DNA from: Chrysomallon squamiferum
Taxonomy: Eukaryota; Mollusca; Gastropoda; Neomphalida; Peltospiridae
Length of the DNA: 64,000 nt
Direction of reading: 5' to 3'
Assembly (NCBI GenBank): GCA_012295275.1
Contig: CM022677.1
Coordinates: 22,807,753-22,871,752, forward strand
Shown piece after piece: positions 1-11,882 of the stretch. The stretch's first letter is position 1. Each line of letters opens with the position of its first letter. The position numbers and the translations under genes are program-made. The notes beneath the pieces were generated by a model. The model was not told where the DNA came from and did not search any database. It was given only the letters and a program-made list of their open reading frames with translations.

Positions 1-540
1 GGGGTGCTATTGTTCGGCGGTTATGTCTTCATCCCGGTATTTCAATTTTTTTACAAAGTGCTAGACGTTTTATAAATGACTTAGTCAATGAACGTGGAGA
101 CTTATAAAGAATTTGAAAAAAAAAATAATATGTAATTTAACTTACATGGAAACTTTTTAACATATAACGAAATTAGTAGAAAAATCAAACGTACATAAAA
201 ACATTTCCTTGTTTGCACGTTTTACTGAGACAAGGGATATTTTAAATAAATTATAATTGTTGAGTTTGTTACTGTTCTTGTTACGATAAAACTCACGGAT
301 GTCTGTGTGTCTATATGTGTGCGTGTGTCTGTGTCTGTGTGTGTGTGTTTGAATGTTATTTGCACTGTAAACTATTTTAGAATGATGACGTCACATTATT
401 TATTTTTAGCATTGCAAACATATCTCGCTTGTTATAGGTTATTAAGTGTTACAAAACTGAAATCAAAATGAGAAAAAACAAAAAATCAAATAAATCAACA
501 AAACAAAACAAAAATATATCGTTTTGTTCATCATACTAAA
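1..540. other. AT-rich non-coding stretch
   Basis: No coding frame or family was recognised. It holds a short GT-rich tract near 300-350. The small minus-strand frames here are AT-rich and show no motif. Confidence 0.5.
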
Positions 541-745
541 AACACTGAATTCACAGTTCCGGCCCTGTTCGCCTCCTCTGTGACTATTGTGAACCAGTCC
601 CTCGTTCGAACTAACTTGAACATATACAACAGAGAAAAATAGAAACCTGATATCTGACACCCGCTTTTAAAACACGTGTTTATAGATTTGAAGTCAGTTA
701 TCCAGTTTAGTATCATATTTAGTATCTAGTCACGTTTTTTGGAAT
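541..745 (+). repeat. Dispersed repeat copy shared with 44212 and 54270
   Basis: This segment shares ordered blocks with 44212-44400 and 54270-54447. Shared words include CCGGCCCTGT, AACTAACTTGAAC, TTAAAACACGTGT and TAGTCACGTTTT, all in the same order and spacing. It is therefore a diverged member of a dispersed repeat family. The family is not identified and no coding capacity is visible. Confidence 0.65.
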
Positions 746-761
746 ATCAGTTATTCATTGG

Positions 762-775
762 ACAACAACAACAAC

Positions 776-818
<43 letters not shown>
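762..818. repeat. (AAC)n(AAT)n microsatellite
   Basis: A few AAC units pass into about 14 AAT units. Confidence 0.95.
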
Positions 819-820
819 TC

Positions 821-2099
821 TTTATATTTCGTTGAATATGCTTAAATTATAAAATCCATTACACTATTTTATGAGTCCTCAAAAGCCTCTTTTTCTTCTG
901 CTCCGAAAAAGTGGCTAGAAACTATTTAACTTCACACACAATTAAACCATAAGAACAAAAATTAACAGAGCGTATAAATCATGATTGTTTTTATAACACT
1001 AAACACAGGGAGCAGTATCATGTTATTCCATTTAAAAGTGTAGAAAATTAACTCTGTTTCAGTACAGAATTTGGCAAAGAATTTTAACTACTAATACAGT
1101 CTTACATAAACTTAATTTGTGTAATAGTAATACTTGCAGTTTTTGTAATAATACACCTAAAACAATACTGTTTACTAAAGAGTTCATATTAATGGCTTTT
1201 ATACACTTTAAAAAAGGAAAAACAAACACAGTAAATATATCTTTTACACTAAATATAATCATTAAAACCCAAAATATGAGTATGTCATTAAAACACGTGA
1301 TTATCATCAGTGGATGAGTAACAACAAACAACGTAAATTAAGAAGAGAAAGAAAGAAAATATAAAATTATGATTTTTATAAATTTTTGGTGGTGCGGATG
1401 TGTAATCGGCGTTGCTAGGGGAGCCGGGTAAATATTTCAAATTCGACTTTTTTTTTTACAAAATACACAAATAAACTGACAAGGGAGATAATAAAGTCAC
1501 TGTCTATCAAGTTCGCGGGAAAATTTACGACATTGATTCCGTTAAAGCACATAAGCGAAAATTTCATACAGTCCACATTATTATTATTATTATTATTTAT
1601 TATTATTATTATTATTATTGCAAATCCGCGGAAGAATCTCGACGCATGCGTGGTTGAAAAGTTATCGAATGTTGTGCTTCTTGCGGGATTTGTGAATAAC
1701 CTCACTGTACTATCGCTGTTATGTTTGTAAGATGACAAATTTCTCCTAGACCTCATTTCTTAGATTATCATGCAGATAATCTGGATTATCCATTTACCTC
1801 ATTACGTCTTTAATCCAGTGTTTGGATTAACGTCAATACGCTTGTTATCACGTTACGTTTTAGTTGATGTACAAGCCGAACGTACCAGCAAGTGTAAAGG
1901 AAAATGTCATGGAAACGTCACTGTCAAGTAGTAAACGTGTTGTTACGTGATCAAGATTTTTTTTACATTTTAGTGAGCCTTAGCAGAGCCTCCTCTATTC
2001 TCCAGATTTGAACATTTGATTACGAGTGTGGCGATAAAACACATCAATGGTATCAAAATACGAGTATGCCATTAAAACACATGATTACTATGAAAACAC
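821..2099. other. Intergenic, no gene seen
   Basis: AT-rich DNA with an (ATT)n tract at about 1577-1620. Five GATTA/TAATC cores are crowded into 1763-1835. No credible coding frame: the small frames here are short and low in complexity. Confidence 0.5.
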
Positions 2100-2560
2100 G
2101 TCAAAAAACATGTGAATGTTATGAAAACACGTAAATGTTACGAAAACATGTCAATGTTATGAAAACACGTGAATCTTATGAAACCATTTAAATGTTATGA
2201 AAACACGTGAACGTTATGAAATCACGTGAATGTTATGAAAACATGTGAACGTTATGAAATCACGTGAATGTTATGAAAACACATGAACGTTATGAAAATA
2301 TGTGAATCTTATGAAAATATTTTAAAAACAACGTGTTAATGTTAAAACACACGTGAATGTTATGAAATCACGTGAAAATTATGAAAACACATGAAAATAA
2401 GAAAACCATTTAAATGAAAACATGAATGTTATGAAATCACGTGAACGTTAAGAAAACATGTGAACATTATGAAAACATGTGAATGTTATGAAAACACGTG
2501 AATGTTAAGAAAACTAGTGTGTAACATAAAAACACATCTATTCTGTCCGGAAATCACATG
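2100..2560. repeat. Minisatellite A, about 19-bp unit (copy 1)
   Basis: Tandem degenerate units of the form GTGAATGTTATGAAAACAC, with ACGTG/ATGTG variation that suggests CpG decay. The same array recurs at 9750-9960, followed in both places by the same unique sequence. It is part of a duplicated segment. Confidence 0.9.
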
Positions 2561-2842
2561 TATGCTATTATAACATGTATATTACCACGGAAACGCGTGC
2601 ATGCTATTGTTGATACAACGACTTTATTTTCATACACTGTACAGAGAAAAAATATAATAAAGATTTATAGAGCAAAATAAAAATGCGTGAAAATTTAACA
2701 AGGAAGACAAGCACTTGTTATTAACAAACATATATATTTTTTTTTTTTTTTTTTTTGAAATATTTTGGCTTTATTAAATACATTTTTATGTGAAAGTATT
2801 TTTTGAAGTCTGCTGAATGTAGTCAGTATATATACAAAGACT

Positions 2843-3037
2843 GAAATGTAAGTGTACAAAGTGTTTAAAACTAAATGTAAGTGTACAAAGCGTTTAAAAC
2901 TAAATGTAAGTGTACAAAGCGTTTAAAACTAAATGTAAGTGTAAAAAGCGTTTAAAACTAAATGTAAGTGTACAAAGTGTTTAAAACTAAATGTAAGTGT
3001 ACAATGTGTTTAAAACTAAATGTAAGTGTACAAGGTG
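2843..3037. repeat. Minisatellite B, 29-bp unit (copy 1, left part)
   Basis: Unit built on AAATGTAAGTGTACAAAG followed by TGTTTAAAACT. The array is broken at about 3041 by an inserted element and resumes at 4077. Confidence 0.95.
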
Positions 3038-3040
3038 TCT

Positions 3041-4076
3041 TCCCATCTGGTAGAATTCCCAGTTCGTATAATTCCCATTTCGTAGAAAAAACTCTTCTAC
3101 CGCAATACCTGATTACCTCTGTATATAATGAACTTGGCCTGTACATACATCTGGTTTCTTTCTAACATTCAGAAGCGGAGCGCATTGTTCCTAAATCAAT
3201 TATGTAACAGCAACATCACTACTCATTTTTTACTTTTTCATTATTATCATCATTATCTACCTCCTCCTCATTATTATCATCATAATCATATTTGCATACT
3301 TTATGCGATAAGCGATATCCATACTACAACAATACCTCAGATTAAAAATGTAATTGGTTCCAAATTTCCGATAGTTAAGTGAGGTATCGTTTACCGGGAG
3401 ACTAATTTACACAGAATTAAGGTTAAGAGCAGTGGTTACTTTCTCGCTGATGAAATTTGACGTAAAAAAGAGGTGAAATAAGGAGAAATAAAACGGCAGT
3501 TTAGACATAAATGATTTAATAGATTATAGATATTAAATAAACAGTAAATCATTACAAATCAATTTATACAAATACATTAAGAAATAATTATATGCCGCTT
3601 ATTGTGGGTTCGTTTTTGTGGGTTTTGGTTTCATTTAAGATAATGTATTTTGTTTCTAAAGTTATTGTCTTCTGTTTCTTTTTATCATCAGCATTTGCCA
3701 GTATACTGTTATTCGTTTTGAGATATTGGAAGGGTAAATTACAAACGAGTTTAAGTCTAAATCGAAGCAGAAGAGAAAAGAGAATCAGAATATCAGATGC
3801 ACGTATGACGTGTCAACTGATCAACACAGCTGAGAGAAGCTCGTGAATGAACGAAAAATTAAAGAAAACGGACTTAAAAACATGCATTGTATACATTTGT
3901 ATCATTTATTTCGAACAATTAAAGATTAAATTTCTATTTATATAATTTGTAAAGAAAAAAATCGTTATCGTTAAGCGAGATATTACTGTATTTATGCAAT
4001 AATAATCGCTTTCCCAATAATCTGGAACAGTTCATTATAATGACTTTCGACGAACTGGGAATTCTACCAGATGGGA
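3041..4076. mobile_element. Non-autonomous DNA transposon-like element with 27-bp terminal inverted repeats
   Basis: Positions 3041-3067 and 4050-4076 are perfect inverted copies; the outer end reads TCCCATCTGGTAGAATTCCC. The element interrupts the 29-bp minisatellite, and the homologous array at 10277-10915 lacks it, which gives an empty site. Inside are pogo/Tigger-like words, TTAAGTGAGGTAT near 3375 and TTAAGCGAGATATTACTGTA near 3972, so the interior may hold a nested pogo-like miniature element. No transposase frame is seen. The 84-residue frame at 3592-3846 is hydrophobic at its start and unrecognised, and I do not call it a gene. The target-site duplication cannot be fixed because the target is itself tandem. 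Confidence 0.7.
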
Positions 4077-4611
4077 GTACAAAGTGTTACAAACTAAATG
4101 TAAGTGTACAAAGTGTTTAAACTAAATGTAAGTGTACAAAGTGTTTAAAACTAAATGTAAGTGTACAAAGTGTAAAACTAAGTGTAAGTGTACAAAGTGT
4201 TTAAAACTAAATGTAAGTGTACAAAGTGTTTAAAACTAATTGTAAGTGTACAAAGTGTTTAAAACTAAATGTAAGTGTACAAAGTGTTACAAACTAAATG
4301 TAAGTGTACAAAATGTTTAAACTAAGTGTAAGTGTACAAAGTGTTTAAACCTAAATGTAAGTGTACAAAGTGTTTAAAACTGAATATAGACATAAGATAT
4401 ACAGCGACTGAAATGTAAGTGTACAAAGTGTTTAAAACTAAATGTAAGTGTACAAAGTGTTTAAACTAAATGTAAGTGTACAAAGTGTTTAAAACTAAAT
4501 GTAAGTGTACAAAGTGTTTAAAACTAAATGTAAGTGTACAAAGTGTTTAAAACTAAATGTAAGTGTACAAAGTGTTTAAAACTAAATGTCAGTGTACAAA
4601 GTGTTTAATAT
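4077..4611. repeat. Minisatellite B, 29-bp unit (copy 1, right part)
   Basis: Continuation of the array broken at 3041. It holds one variant block near 4381-4413 (GACATAAGATATACAGCGAC) that also occurs in the paralogous array near 10570 and 10830. Confidence 0.95.
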
Positions 4612-5145
4612 GTCAAGTATGTATGTGTGAATTGCTTTATGTTTTTATTACCCATTGACAAACTTAAACTTTATTTATTTTCCTCTCACGCGATCAAGTT
4701 CACTTTGTTTAAACGCGTGGATGTTTTCTTAGCAAGGAAAAATCCGAGATGTTAAAATTAGAGGATGAACATTTTTATACAACATAATTAGAATAATTAT
4801 TATCTCACTGATTTCGTAGTAATTTGTTGACAGTATATTTTTATTGGAATATTTAAAATATTAAATACAAAAGAAGAAAGAAACATATCTCCACGCCAGG
4901 AGCGGAAACCCCCAAAAATAAAAAAAAAATAAAAATAAAAATAAAAATAAAAAATAAAATAAAATAAAAATAAAAATAAAAAATACAATAAAAAGACAGC
5001 AGATGACGCAATACACTGCAAGCTGAAGACTTGATTTTTTAAAACAGTAGCAGGAACAAAATAAAACGTCGAGAATTAAAGATAAATTAAAAACCAAACA
5101 AACAAAAGACCTGGTTTGTTTGTGTATATTTGCTTCTGTTGTATT
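4612..5145. repeat. Unique part of left-arm duplicated segment (copy 1)
   Basis: Nearly identical to 10916-11403. It contains an A/T simple tract of AAAATA type at 4917-4985 that is much shorter in the other copy. No coding potential is seen. Confidence 0.85.
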
Positions 5146-5646
5146 TGTGTATATTTACTTCTATTGTGTTTGACGAATGTGCCTTCTTGTCAGTTACGTG
5201 TTTTATTTGTGCAGTGTAAGTCAGATGTCTTTCAGTTATGATTACAGAGTAAAGACATTTCAGTTAAATTATTTCTTTATATGTGCTAGGGTGTGGGTGT
5301 TTGTACTTGTGAATGTTTTTGTGTGTTTGCTTGTTTGTTCATGTGTTGCAGCATTGGATAACTAGTCGAATGTCCTGCAATGTAGTTTTGAGACAGCCTG
5401 TAAATGAACTCCAGTGATCAATCGTTTCTTCACAGTAAATAGTTTTGAGTTACAACCTGTAAATGAACTCCAGTGCATCAACTGATTAATTGTTTCTTCA
5501 CAATATGTAGTTTTCAAATATCTATTTTTTCCTGTCTGAACATGTTTTTGCTTAAATCAGTCAATAAAACATGTTATTTGTGTTTTTGTGTCACCTGTCA
5601 AAACCTTAAATAACGAAAATATGCTGAAACTACGCACATATCTTCA
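5146..5646. other. Intergenic, short internal duplication
   Basis: A roughly 65-bp piece containing CCTGTAAATGAACTCCAGTG is duplicated at about 5396 and 5457. No gene is seen. Confidence 0.5.
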
Positions 5647-7048
5647 TTCATCTAACGTGGTTTAACTTATTTTAAATACTACACTTGTTTGATTCATCTA
5701 ACGTGGTTTAACTTATTTTAAATACTACACTTGTTTGATTCATCTAACGTGGTTTAACTTATTTTAAATACTACACTTGTTTGATTCATCTAACGTGGTT
5801 TAACTTATTTTAAATACTACACTTTTTTCATTCATCTAACGTGGTTTAACTTATTTTAAATACTACACTTGTTTGATTCATCTAACGTGGTTTAACTTAT
5901 TTTAAATACTACACTTGTTTGATTCATCTAACGTGGTTTAACTTATTTTAAATACTACACTTGTTTGATTCATCTAACGTGGTTTAACTTATTTTAAATA
6001 CTACACTTGTTTGATTCATCTAACGTGGTTTAACTTATTTTAAATACTACACTTGTTTGATTCATCTAACGTGGTTTAACTTATTTTAAATACTACACTT
6101 GTTTGATTCATCTAACGTGGTTTAACTTATTTTAAATACTACACTTGTTTGATTCATCTAACGTGGTTTAACTTATTTTAAATACTACACTTGTTTGATT
6201 CATCTAACGTGTTTAATTCAAATCTAACTTGTTTGGTTCATCTAACGTATTTTAAATACTACACTTGTTTGATTCATCTAACGTGGTTTAACTTATTTTA
6301 AATACTACACTTCTTTTCATTCATCTAACGTGGTTTAACTTATTTTAAATACTACACTTGTTTGATTCATCTAATGTGGTTTAACTTATTTTAAATACTA
6401 CACTTGTTTGATTCATCTAACGTGGTTTAACTTATTTTAAATACTACACTTGTTTGATTCATCTAACGTGGTTTAACTTATTTTAAATACTACACTTCTT
6501 TTCATTCATCTAATGTGGTTTAACTTATTTTAAATACTACACTTCTTTTCATTCATCTAATGTGGTTTAACTTATTTTAAATACTACACTTCTTTTCATT
6601 CATCTAATGTGGTTTAACTTATTTTAAATACTTCACTTCTTTTCATTCATCTAATGTGGTTTAACTTATTTTAAATACTACACTTGTTTGATTCATCTAA
6701 CGTGGTTTAACTTATTTTAAATACTTCACTTCTTTTCATTCATCTAATGTGGTTTAATTTATTTTAAATACTACACTTGTTTGATTCATCTAACGTGGTT
6801 TAACTTATTTTAAATATTTCACTTCTTTTCATTCATCTAACGTGGTTTAACTTATTTTAAATACTACACTTGTTTGATTCATCTAATGTGGTTTATCTTA
6901 TTTTAAATACTTCACTTCTTTTCATTCATCTAACGTGGTTTAACTTATTTTATATACAACACTTCTTTTCATTCATCTAATGTGGTTTAACTTATTTTAT
7001 ATACAACACTTCTTTTCATTCATCTAATGTGGTTTATCTTATTTTATA
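5647..7048. repeat. 46-bp satellite, about 30 copies
   Basis: Units begin TTCATCTAACGTGGTTTAAC and end either CTTGTTTGA or CTTCTTTTCA. The second subtype, together with AATGTGG in place of AACGTGG, becomes common towards the right end. One short irregular unit interrupts the array near 6208-6250. Confidence 0.95.
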
Positions 7049-7660
7049 TTTGTTGCTACATATGTATTCGTGTCTTTGTGTTTGCGTTTGTGTTTTTGCA
7101 TGTTTATATCTGTTTATTTGTTTGCGTTTGCGCATGTATGTATATTTGCTTGAATGGTTTTTTGTATTTGCATGTATATGTTTCTATATATACGTGTGTG
7201 TGTGTGCGTGTGAGAATGCGCGCGCTCCTGTAAGATTGCTTGAATTTGTGTATATATGCGTATATGTTTCTGTGTATATGTATTTGTATTTGCGTGTGTG
7301 TGTATCTTTGTTTGAATGTGCTTGTATTTGTGTGATTGTGTATTTATTTTTGTATGTGTATGTAAAAGCTAGCGCGTATGTGTATGTAAAAGCTAGCGTA
7401 TGTGTATGTGCATATGTTTTTGTATGTGTGTGGTGTTTGTGTGTGTGTATGTGTGTGTGTATGTGTGTGGTGTTTGTGTGTGTGTATGTGTATGTGTGTG
7501 GTGTTTGTGTGTGTGTTTGTGTATGTGTATGTGTGTGGTGTTTGTGTGTGTGTATGTGTATGTGTGTGGTGTTTGTGTGTGTGTATGTGTATGTGTGTGT
7601 GTGTTTGTGTGTGTGTATGTGTATGTGTGTGTTTGTGTGTGTGTGTATGTGTGTTTGAGA
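7049..7660. repeat. GT-rich compound microsatellite
   Basis: Imperfect GTGTAT/GTGTTT/GTGTGGT repeats. They give long Cys/Val-rich and His/Thr-rich open frames on both strands. These are low-complexity artefacts, not genes. Confidence 0.95.
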
Positions 7661-7924
7661 AATGAAGAAATGTCTTTTGTTTTGTTAAAGTCATTCACCT
7701 GGGTCAGGATGACCGCGGTCCAGTGATTTCACGTGATTAATTAATCTTTTCAGTTCTCTTTAAACTAATCAATTCTCCTTCATCTCGTGTCCATTGTTTG
7801 CGATCACCATGGAAACGACAACAACATCAACTATGTCTACGGAGAAATTATTGTTTTCTGGATCAGTGAACATAAAAAATCGGTAACAAGATCAATGCTG
7901 GAAACAAGAAAACAATAAAACGGG
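7661..7924. other. Short intergenic spacer
   Basis: Unremarkable sequence, no gene seen. Confidence 0.5.
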
Positions 7925-8320
7925 AACAGTATCTACTACTACCACATCAACAACTATTACCACCTCTACTATCACTACTACTATCACTACTACTACTACT
8001 ACTACTACCCCTATTACTACTACTACTATTGCTATAACTTCTACTACTACTATTACTACTACTGCTATTACAACTATTACAAGTATTACTACTACCCATG
8101 CTACTACTACAACCCTTTCTACTACTACTACTTGTACTATAACTACTACTACTATACCACTATAATTAATAATGCTACTACTATCACTATTACTACTACG
8201 ACTATCACTACTACTACTACTGCGACTATTACTACTACTGCTAGCACTACTAATATTATAACTACTATTATTACAATTACTATTAGTGTTACTGCTACTA
8301 CTGCTCATATTAAGAATACT
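7925..8320. repeat. Degenerate (CTA/ACT)n trinucleotide tract
   Basis: Mostly ACT, ATT and ACC triplets. The long Ser/Asn/Val frame on the minus strand and the Thr/Ile frame on the plus strand are products of the triplet repeat. Confidence 0.9.
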
Positions 8321-8840
8321 AATTCTATGACTATGTCAAATACTATTGTTATGGTTGTATGTAAAAGTCAGATTGTCTTGCAAATTCTAATCTTCTTTTT
8401 TCATTGTTTGAAATTGCCAGAGAAATTTGCTTAATCTATTTACATTTATTTACATTTGAATAACTGGACTATTGTAAATTATAATATTTAACACACGATT
8501 TTTTGAAATAATTTTCCCCATCTCTGTTCAGCACATTTACATTGTTATTGAAACACATACTAGTGATAAAATGACATACTAATCTGTTTTGTCAACACTG
8601 AAGTTCACTTAGTTATCTCAAATTTATTACCTAGAAATAAACAAGCCTATAATAAAATGTTCGTATCACGTCTACACGTAATTAAATTTTTCTTCACCAC
8701 ATCGGACGTTACATTAATTTGTTCATTCACTGAGTCACGAGCTCTTGTACTGTTTAGCGTTTACCGTTACGTCGAGAATAAACGATTTAGAAAAAAAAAA
8801 TAATAATAATAATCTTAAATGATTTTGTTTGCGTAACAGG
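8321..8840. other. Intergenic, no gene seen
   Basis: AT-rich; nothing supported. Confidence 0.5.
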
Positions 8841-9195
8841 TTAGTCTTTCTCTCCGGTGTCATGTTTAACAACGCCCTGTTCCAGAATGCACCAATAAAA
8901 CAGGAGAAGATTTACAGCGCTCGAATTAAGTCGAGTAAAAGCCGAGCAGATGACCGTGAGTAATAATCGTGATTGGCTCGCAGACTCACAATGGCGGATA
9001 TCGATCGCTCGATCGCTCGACATATGCAGACGAAGAACGCCATTGTTGTCATGACGATTGAAATGAGTTACATTATGAGCGTTAATTTTCGATTCTTCGT
9101 TGCAGAGTCCATCTGGCTGTGGTAAGAGAAACACTTGGAATTGCGTGAACGAAATATGTGTGGAAGCCATTACTGCAGCGTTCAGACAGTGCGGT
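8841..9195 (+). promoter_or_regulatory. Candidate promoter / first non-coding exon upstream of the fucosyltransferase gene
   Basis: This is the most balanced, repeat-free block in the left arm. It holds a CCAAT-type GATTGG near 8970, a YY1-like CAATGGCGG near 8990, and a palindromic ATCGATCGCTCGATCGCTCG run just after. A good splice donor (GCG|GTGAGT) ends the block at about 9193. The fucosyltransferase exon begins at a clear acceptor at 15320, so an upstream non-coding exon is required on the same strand. Assigning this block to that role is inference from position alone. Confidence 0.3.
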
Positions 9196-9209
9196 GAGTT
9201 ACTGTAATT

Positions 9210-9212
9210 GTA

Positions 9213-9243
<31 letters not shown>

Positions 9244-9290
9244 GTAGTATTATTATTATTATTATTATCGACGTTGTTGTTGTTGTTGTT
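9210..9290. repeat. (ATT)n microsatellite with GTT tail
   Basis: ATT repeats followed by GTTGTT units. Confidence 0.9.
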
Positions 9291-9749
9291 ACTACGTACT
9301 CAAAAGTGATTTCAGTTTATGCAGTTTTGGCTGACACTACCTGTATTGCTTTTATTACTAATACGATTATGTCGCACTGACATCATTTTCTTTAATGTAT
9401 TCACCTTTACTGGAAGAAACACAAAAGATAAAAATCGTAGCCTCGTGTATCTGGACTTACTTTCATTAATCTAATTTATAATTCATAAAACCGTTCATCG
9501 ATTTGCACAAGCAGCGTTTTGACTGAAGTCTGCAGACTGACATTTTAACTTTGTGTTTAGCTTCACCTGAAAATGTTTTTAATTAGATTACACTGGGATC
9601 AACAGCGAGGTTAACAAATGTGTAGCTGTAGATGTGAAGACGTTGTGTAGCTGTAGATGTGAAAATGTTGTGTAGTTGTAGATGTGAAAATGTTGTGTAG
9701 TTGTACATGTGAAAATGTTTGGCTGCTGTTTATTAAACACGTGTATGCA
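9291..9749. other. Intergenic with short minisatellite C
   Basis: From about 9617 to 9720 there are four units of about 26 bp containing GTAGATGTGAAAATGTTGTG. The same family returns at 11404-11578. No gene is seen. Confidence 0.7.
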
Positions 9750-9960
9750 GTCAAAAAACATGTGAATGTTATGAAAACACGTAAATTTATGAAAACATGT
9801 CAGTGTTATGAAAACACGTGAATCTTATGAAAACATTTAGATGTTATGAAAACACGTGAACATTATGAAATCACGTGAATGTTATGAAGACGTGAACATT
9901 ATGAAAACACGTGAATGTTAAGAAAACACGCGAATGTTAAGAAAACAAGTGTGTAACATA
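9750..9960. repeat. Minisatellite A (copy 2)
   Basis: Shorter version of the array at 2100-2560. It is followed by the same unique sequence, including a poly-T run at about 10167. Confidence 0.9.
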
Positions 9961-10276
9961 AAAACACATCTATGCTGTCCGGAAATCACATGTATGCTAT
10001 TATAACATGTATATTACCACGGAAACGCGTGCATGCTATTGCTGATACAACGACTTTATTCTCATACACTGTACACAGAAAAAATATAATAAAGATTTAT
10101 AGAACAAAATTAAAATGCGTGAAAATTTAACAAGGAAGATAAGCAGTTGTTATTAACAAACATAATTTTTTTTTTTTTTTTTTTTTTTTTTAAATAAATA
10201 TTTTGGCTTTATTAAATACATTTTTATGTGAAAGTATTTTTGGAAGTCTGGTGAATGTAGTCAGTATATATACAAA
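9961..10276. repeat. Unique part of left-arm duplicated segment (copy 2)
   Basis: Matches about 2515-2842 with few changes, apart from the poly-T length. Confidence 0.85.
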
Positions 10277-10915
10277 GACTGAAATGTAAGTGTACAAAGT
10301 GTTTAAAACTAAATGTAAGTGTACAATGTGTTTAAAACTAAATGTAAGTGTACAAAGTGTTTAAAACTAAATGTAAGTGTACAAAGTGTTTAAAACTAAA
10401 TGTAAGTGTACAAAGTGTTTAAAACTAAATGTAAGTGTACAAAGTGTTTAAAACTAAATGTAAGTGTACAAAGTGTTTAAAACTAAATGTAAGTGTACAA
10501 AGTGTTTAAAACTAAATGTAAGTGTACAAAGTGTTTAAACCTAAATGTAAGTGTACAAAGTGTTTAAAACTGAATATAGACATAAGATATACAGCGACTG
10601 AAATGTAAGTGTACAAAGTGTTTAAAACTAAATGTAAGTGTACAAAGTGTTTAAAACTAAATGTAAGTGTACAAAGTGTTTAAAACTAAATGTAAGTGTA
10701 CAATGTGTTTAAAACTAAATGTAAGTGTACAAAGTGTTTAAAACTAAATGTAAGTGTACAAAGTGTTTAAAACTAAATGTAAGTGTACAAAGTGTTTAAA
10801 ACTAAATGTAAGTGTACAAAGTGTTTAAAACTGAATACAGACATAAGATATACAGCCACTGAAATGTAAGTGTACAAAGTGTTTAAAACTAAATGTCAGT
10901 GTACAAAGTGTTTAA
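10277..10915. repeat. Minisatellite B, 29-bp unit (copy 2)
   Basis: Uninterrupted homologue of 2843-4611. It serves as the empty site for the element at 3041-4076. Confidence 0.95.
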
Positions 10916-11403
10916 TATGTCAAGTATGTATGTGTGAATTGCTTTATGTTTTTATTACCCATTGACAAACTTAAACTTTATTTATTTTCCTCTCACTCGA
11001 TCAAGTTCACTTTGTTTAAACGCGTGGATGTTTTCTTAGCAAGGAAAAATCCGAGATGTTAAAATTAGAGGATGAACATTTTTATACAACATAATTAGAA
11101 TAATTATTATCTCACTTATTTCGTAGTAATTTGTTGACAGTATATTTTTATTGGAATATTTAAAATATTAAATACAAAAGAAGAAAGAAACATATCTCCA
11201 CGCCAGGAGCGGAAACCCAAAAAAATAAAATAAAAATAAAAAATAAAATAAAAAGACAGCAGATGACGCAATACACTGCAAGCTGAAGACTTGATTTTTT
11301 AAAAACAGTAGCAGGAACAAAATAAAACGTCGAGAATTAAAGATAAATTAAAAACCAAACAAACAAAAGACCTGGTTTGTTTGTGTATATTTGCTTCTGT
11401 TGT
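10916..11403. repeat. Unique part of left-arm duplicated segment (copy 2, right)
   Basis: Matches 4612-5110 with a shorter AAAATA tract. Similarity stops near 11403, where minisatellite C begins. Confidence 0.85.
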
Positions 11404-11578
11404 GTTTGCTTCTGTGAAAATGTTGTGTAGTTGTAGATGTGAAAATGTTGTGTAGTTGTAGATATGAAGATGTTGTGTAGTTGTAGATGTGAAGATGTTG
11501 TGTAGTTGTAGATGTGAAGATGTTGTGTAGCTGTAAATGTGAAAATGTTGTGCTGTAAATGTGAAAATGTTTTGTATG
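11404..11578. repeat. Minisatellite C, about 26-bp unit
   Basis: Tandem GTTGTGTAGTTGTAGATGTG-type units, same family as 9617-9720. Confidence 0.9.
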
Positions 11579-11591
11579 CTGCTGTTTATTA

Positions 11592-11882
11592 TAATATACT
11601 GAACAAACTATACATTGTACTAAACCAAAGTACAATATACTGAACAAACTATACACTGTACTAAACCAAAGTACAATATACTGAACAAACTATACATTGT
11701 ACTAAACCAAAGTACAATATACTGAACAAACTATACACTGTACTAAACGTATACTATACCAACTATACACTGTACTAAACCAAAGTACAATATACTGAAT
11801 AAACTACACACCGTACTAAACCAAAGTACAATATACTGAACAAACTATACACTGTACTAAACCAAAGTACAACATACTGAAC
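11592..11882. repeat. 41-bp minisatellite
   Basis: About seven units containing AATATACTGAACAAACTATA and ACTGTACTAAACCAAAGTA. Confidence 0.95.

Noticed and set aside
5647-7048. Regular repeats as a CRISPR array
   Set aside because: Units are head-to-tail with no variable spacers, in a eukaryotic context. The same holds for all other minisatellites here.
7029-7694. Long Cys/Val-rich and His/Thr-rich frames on both strands
   Set aside because: They are translations of a GT/CA dinucleotide array and have no non-repeat sequence.
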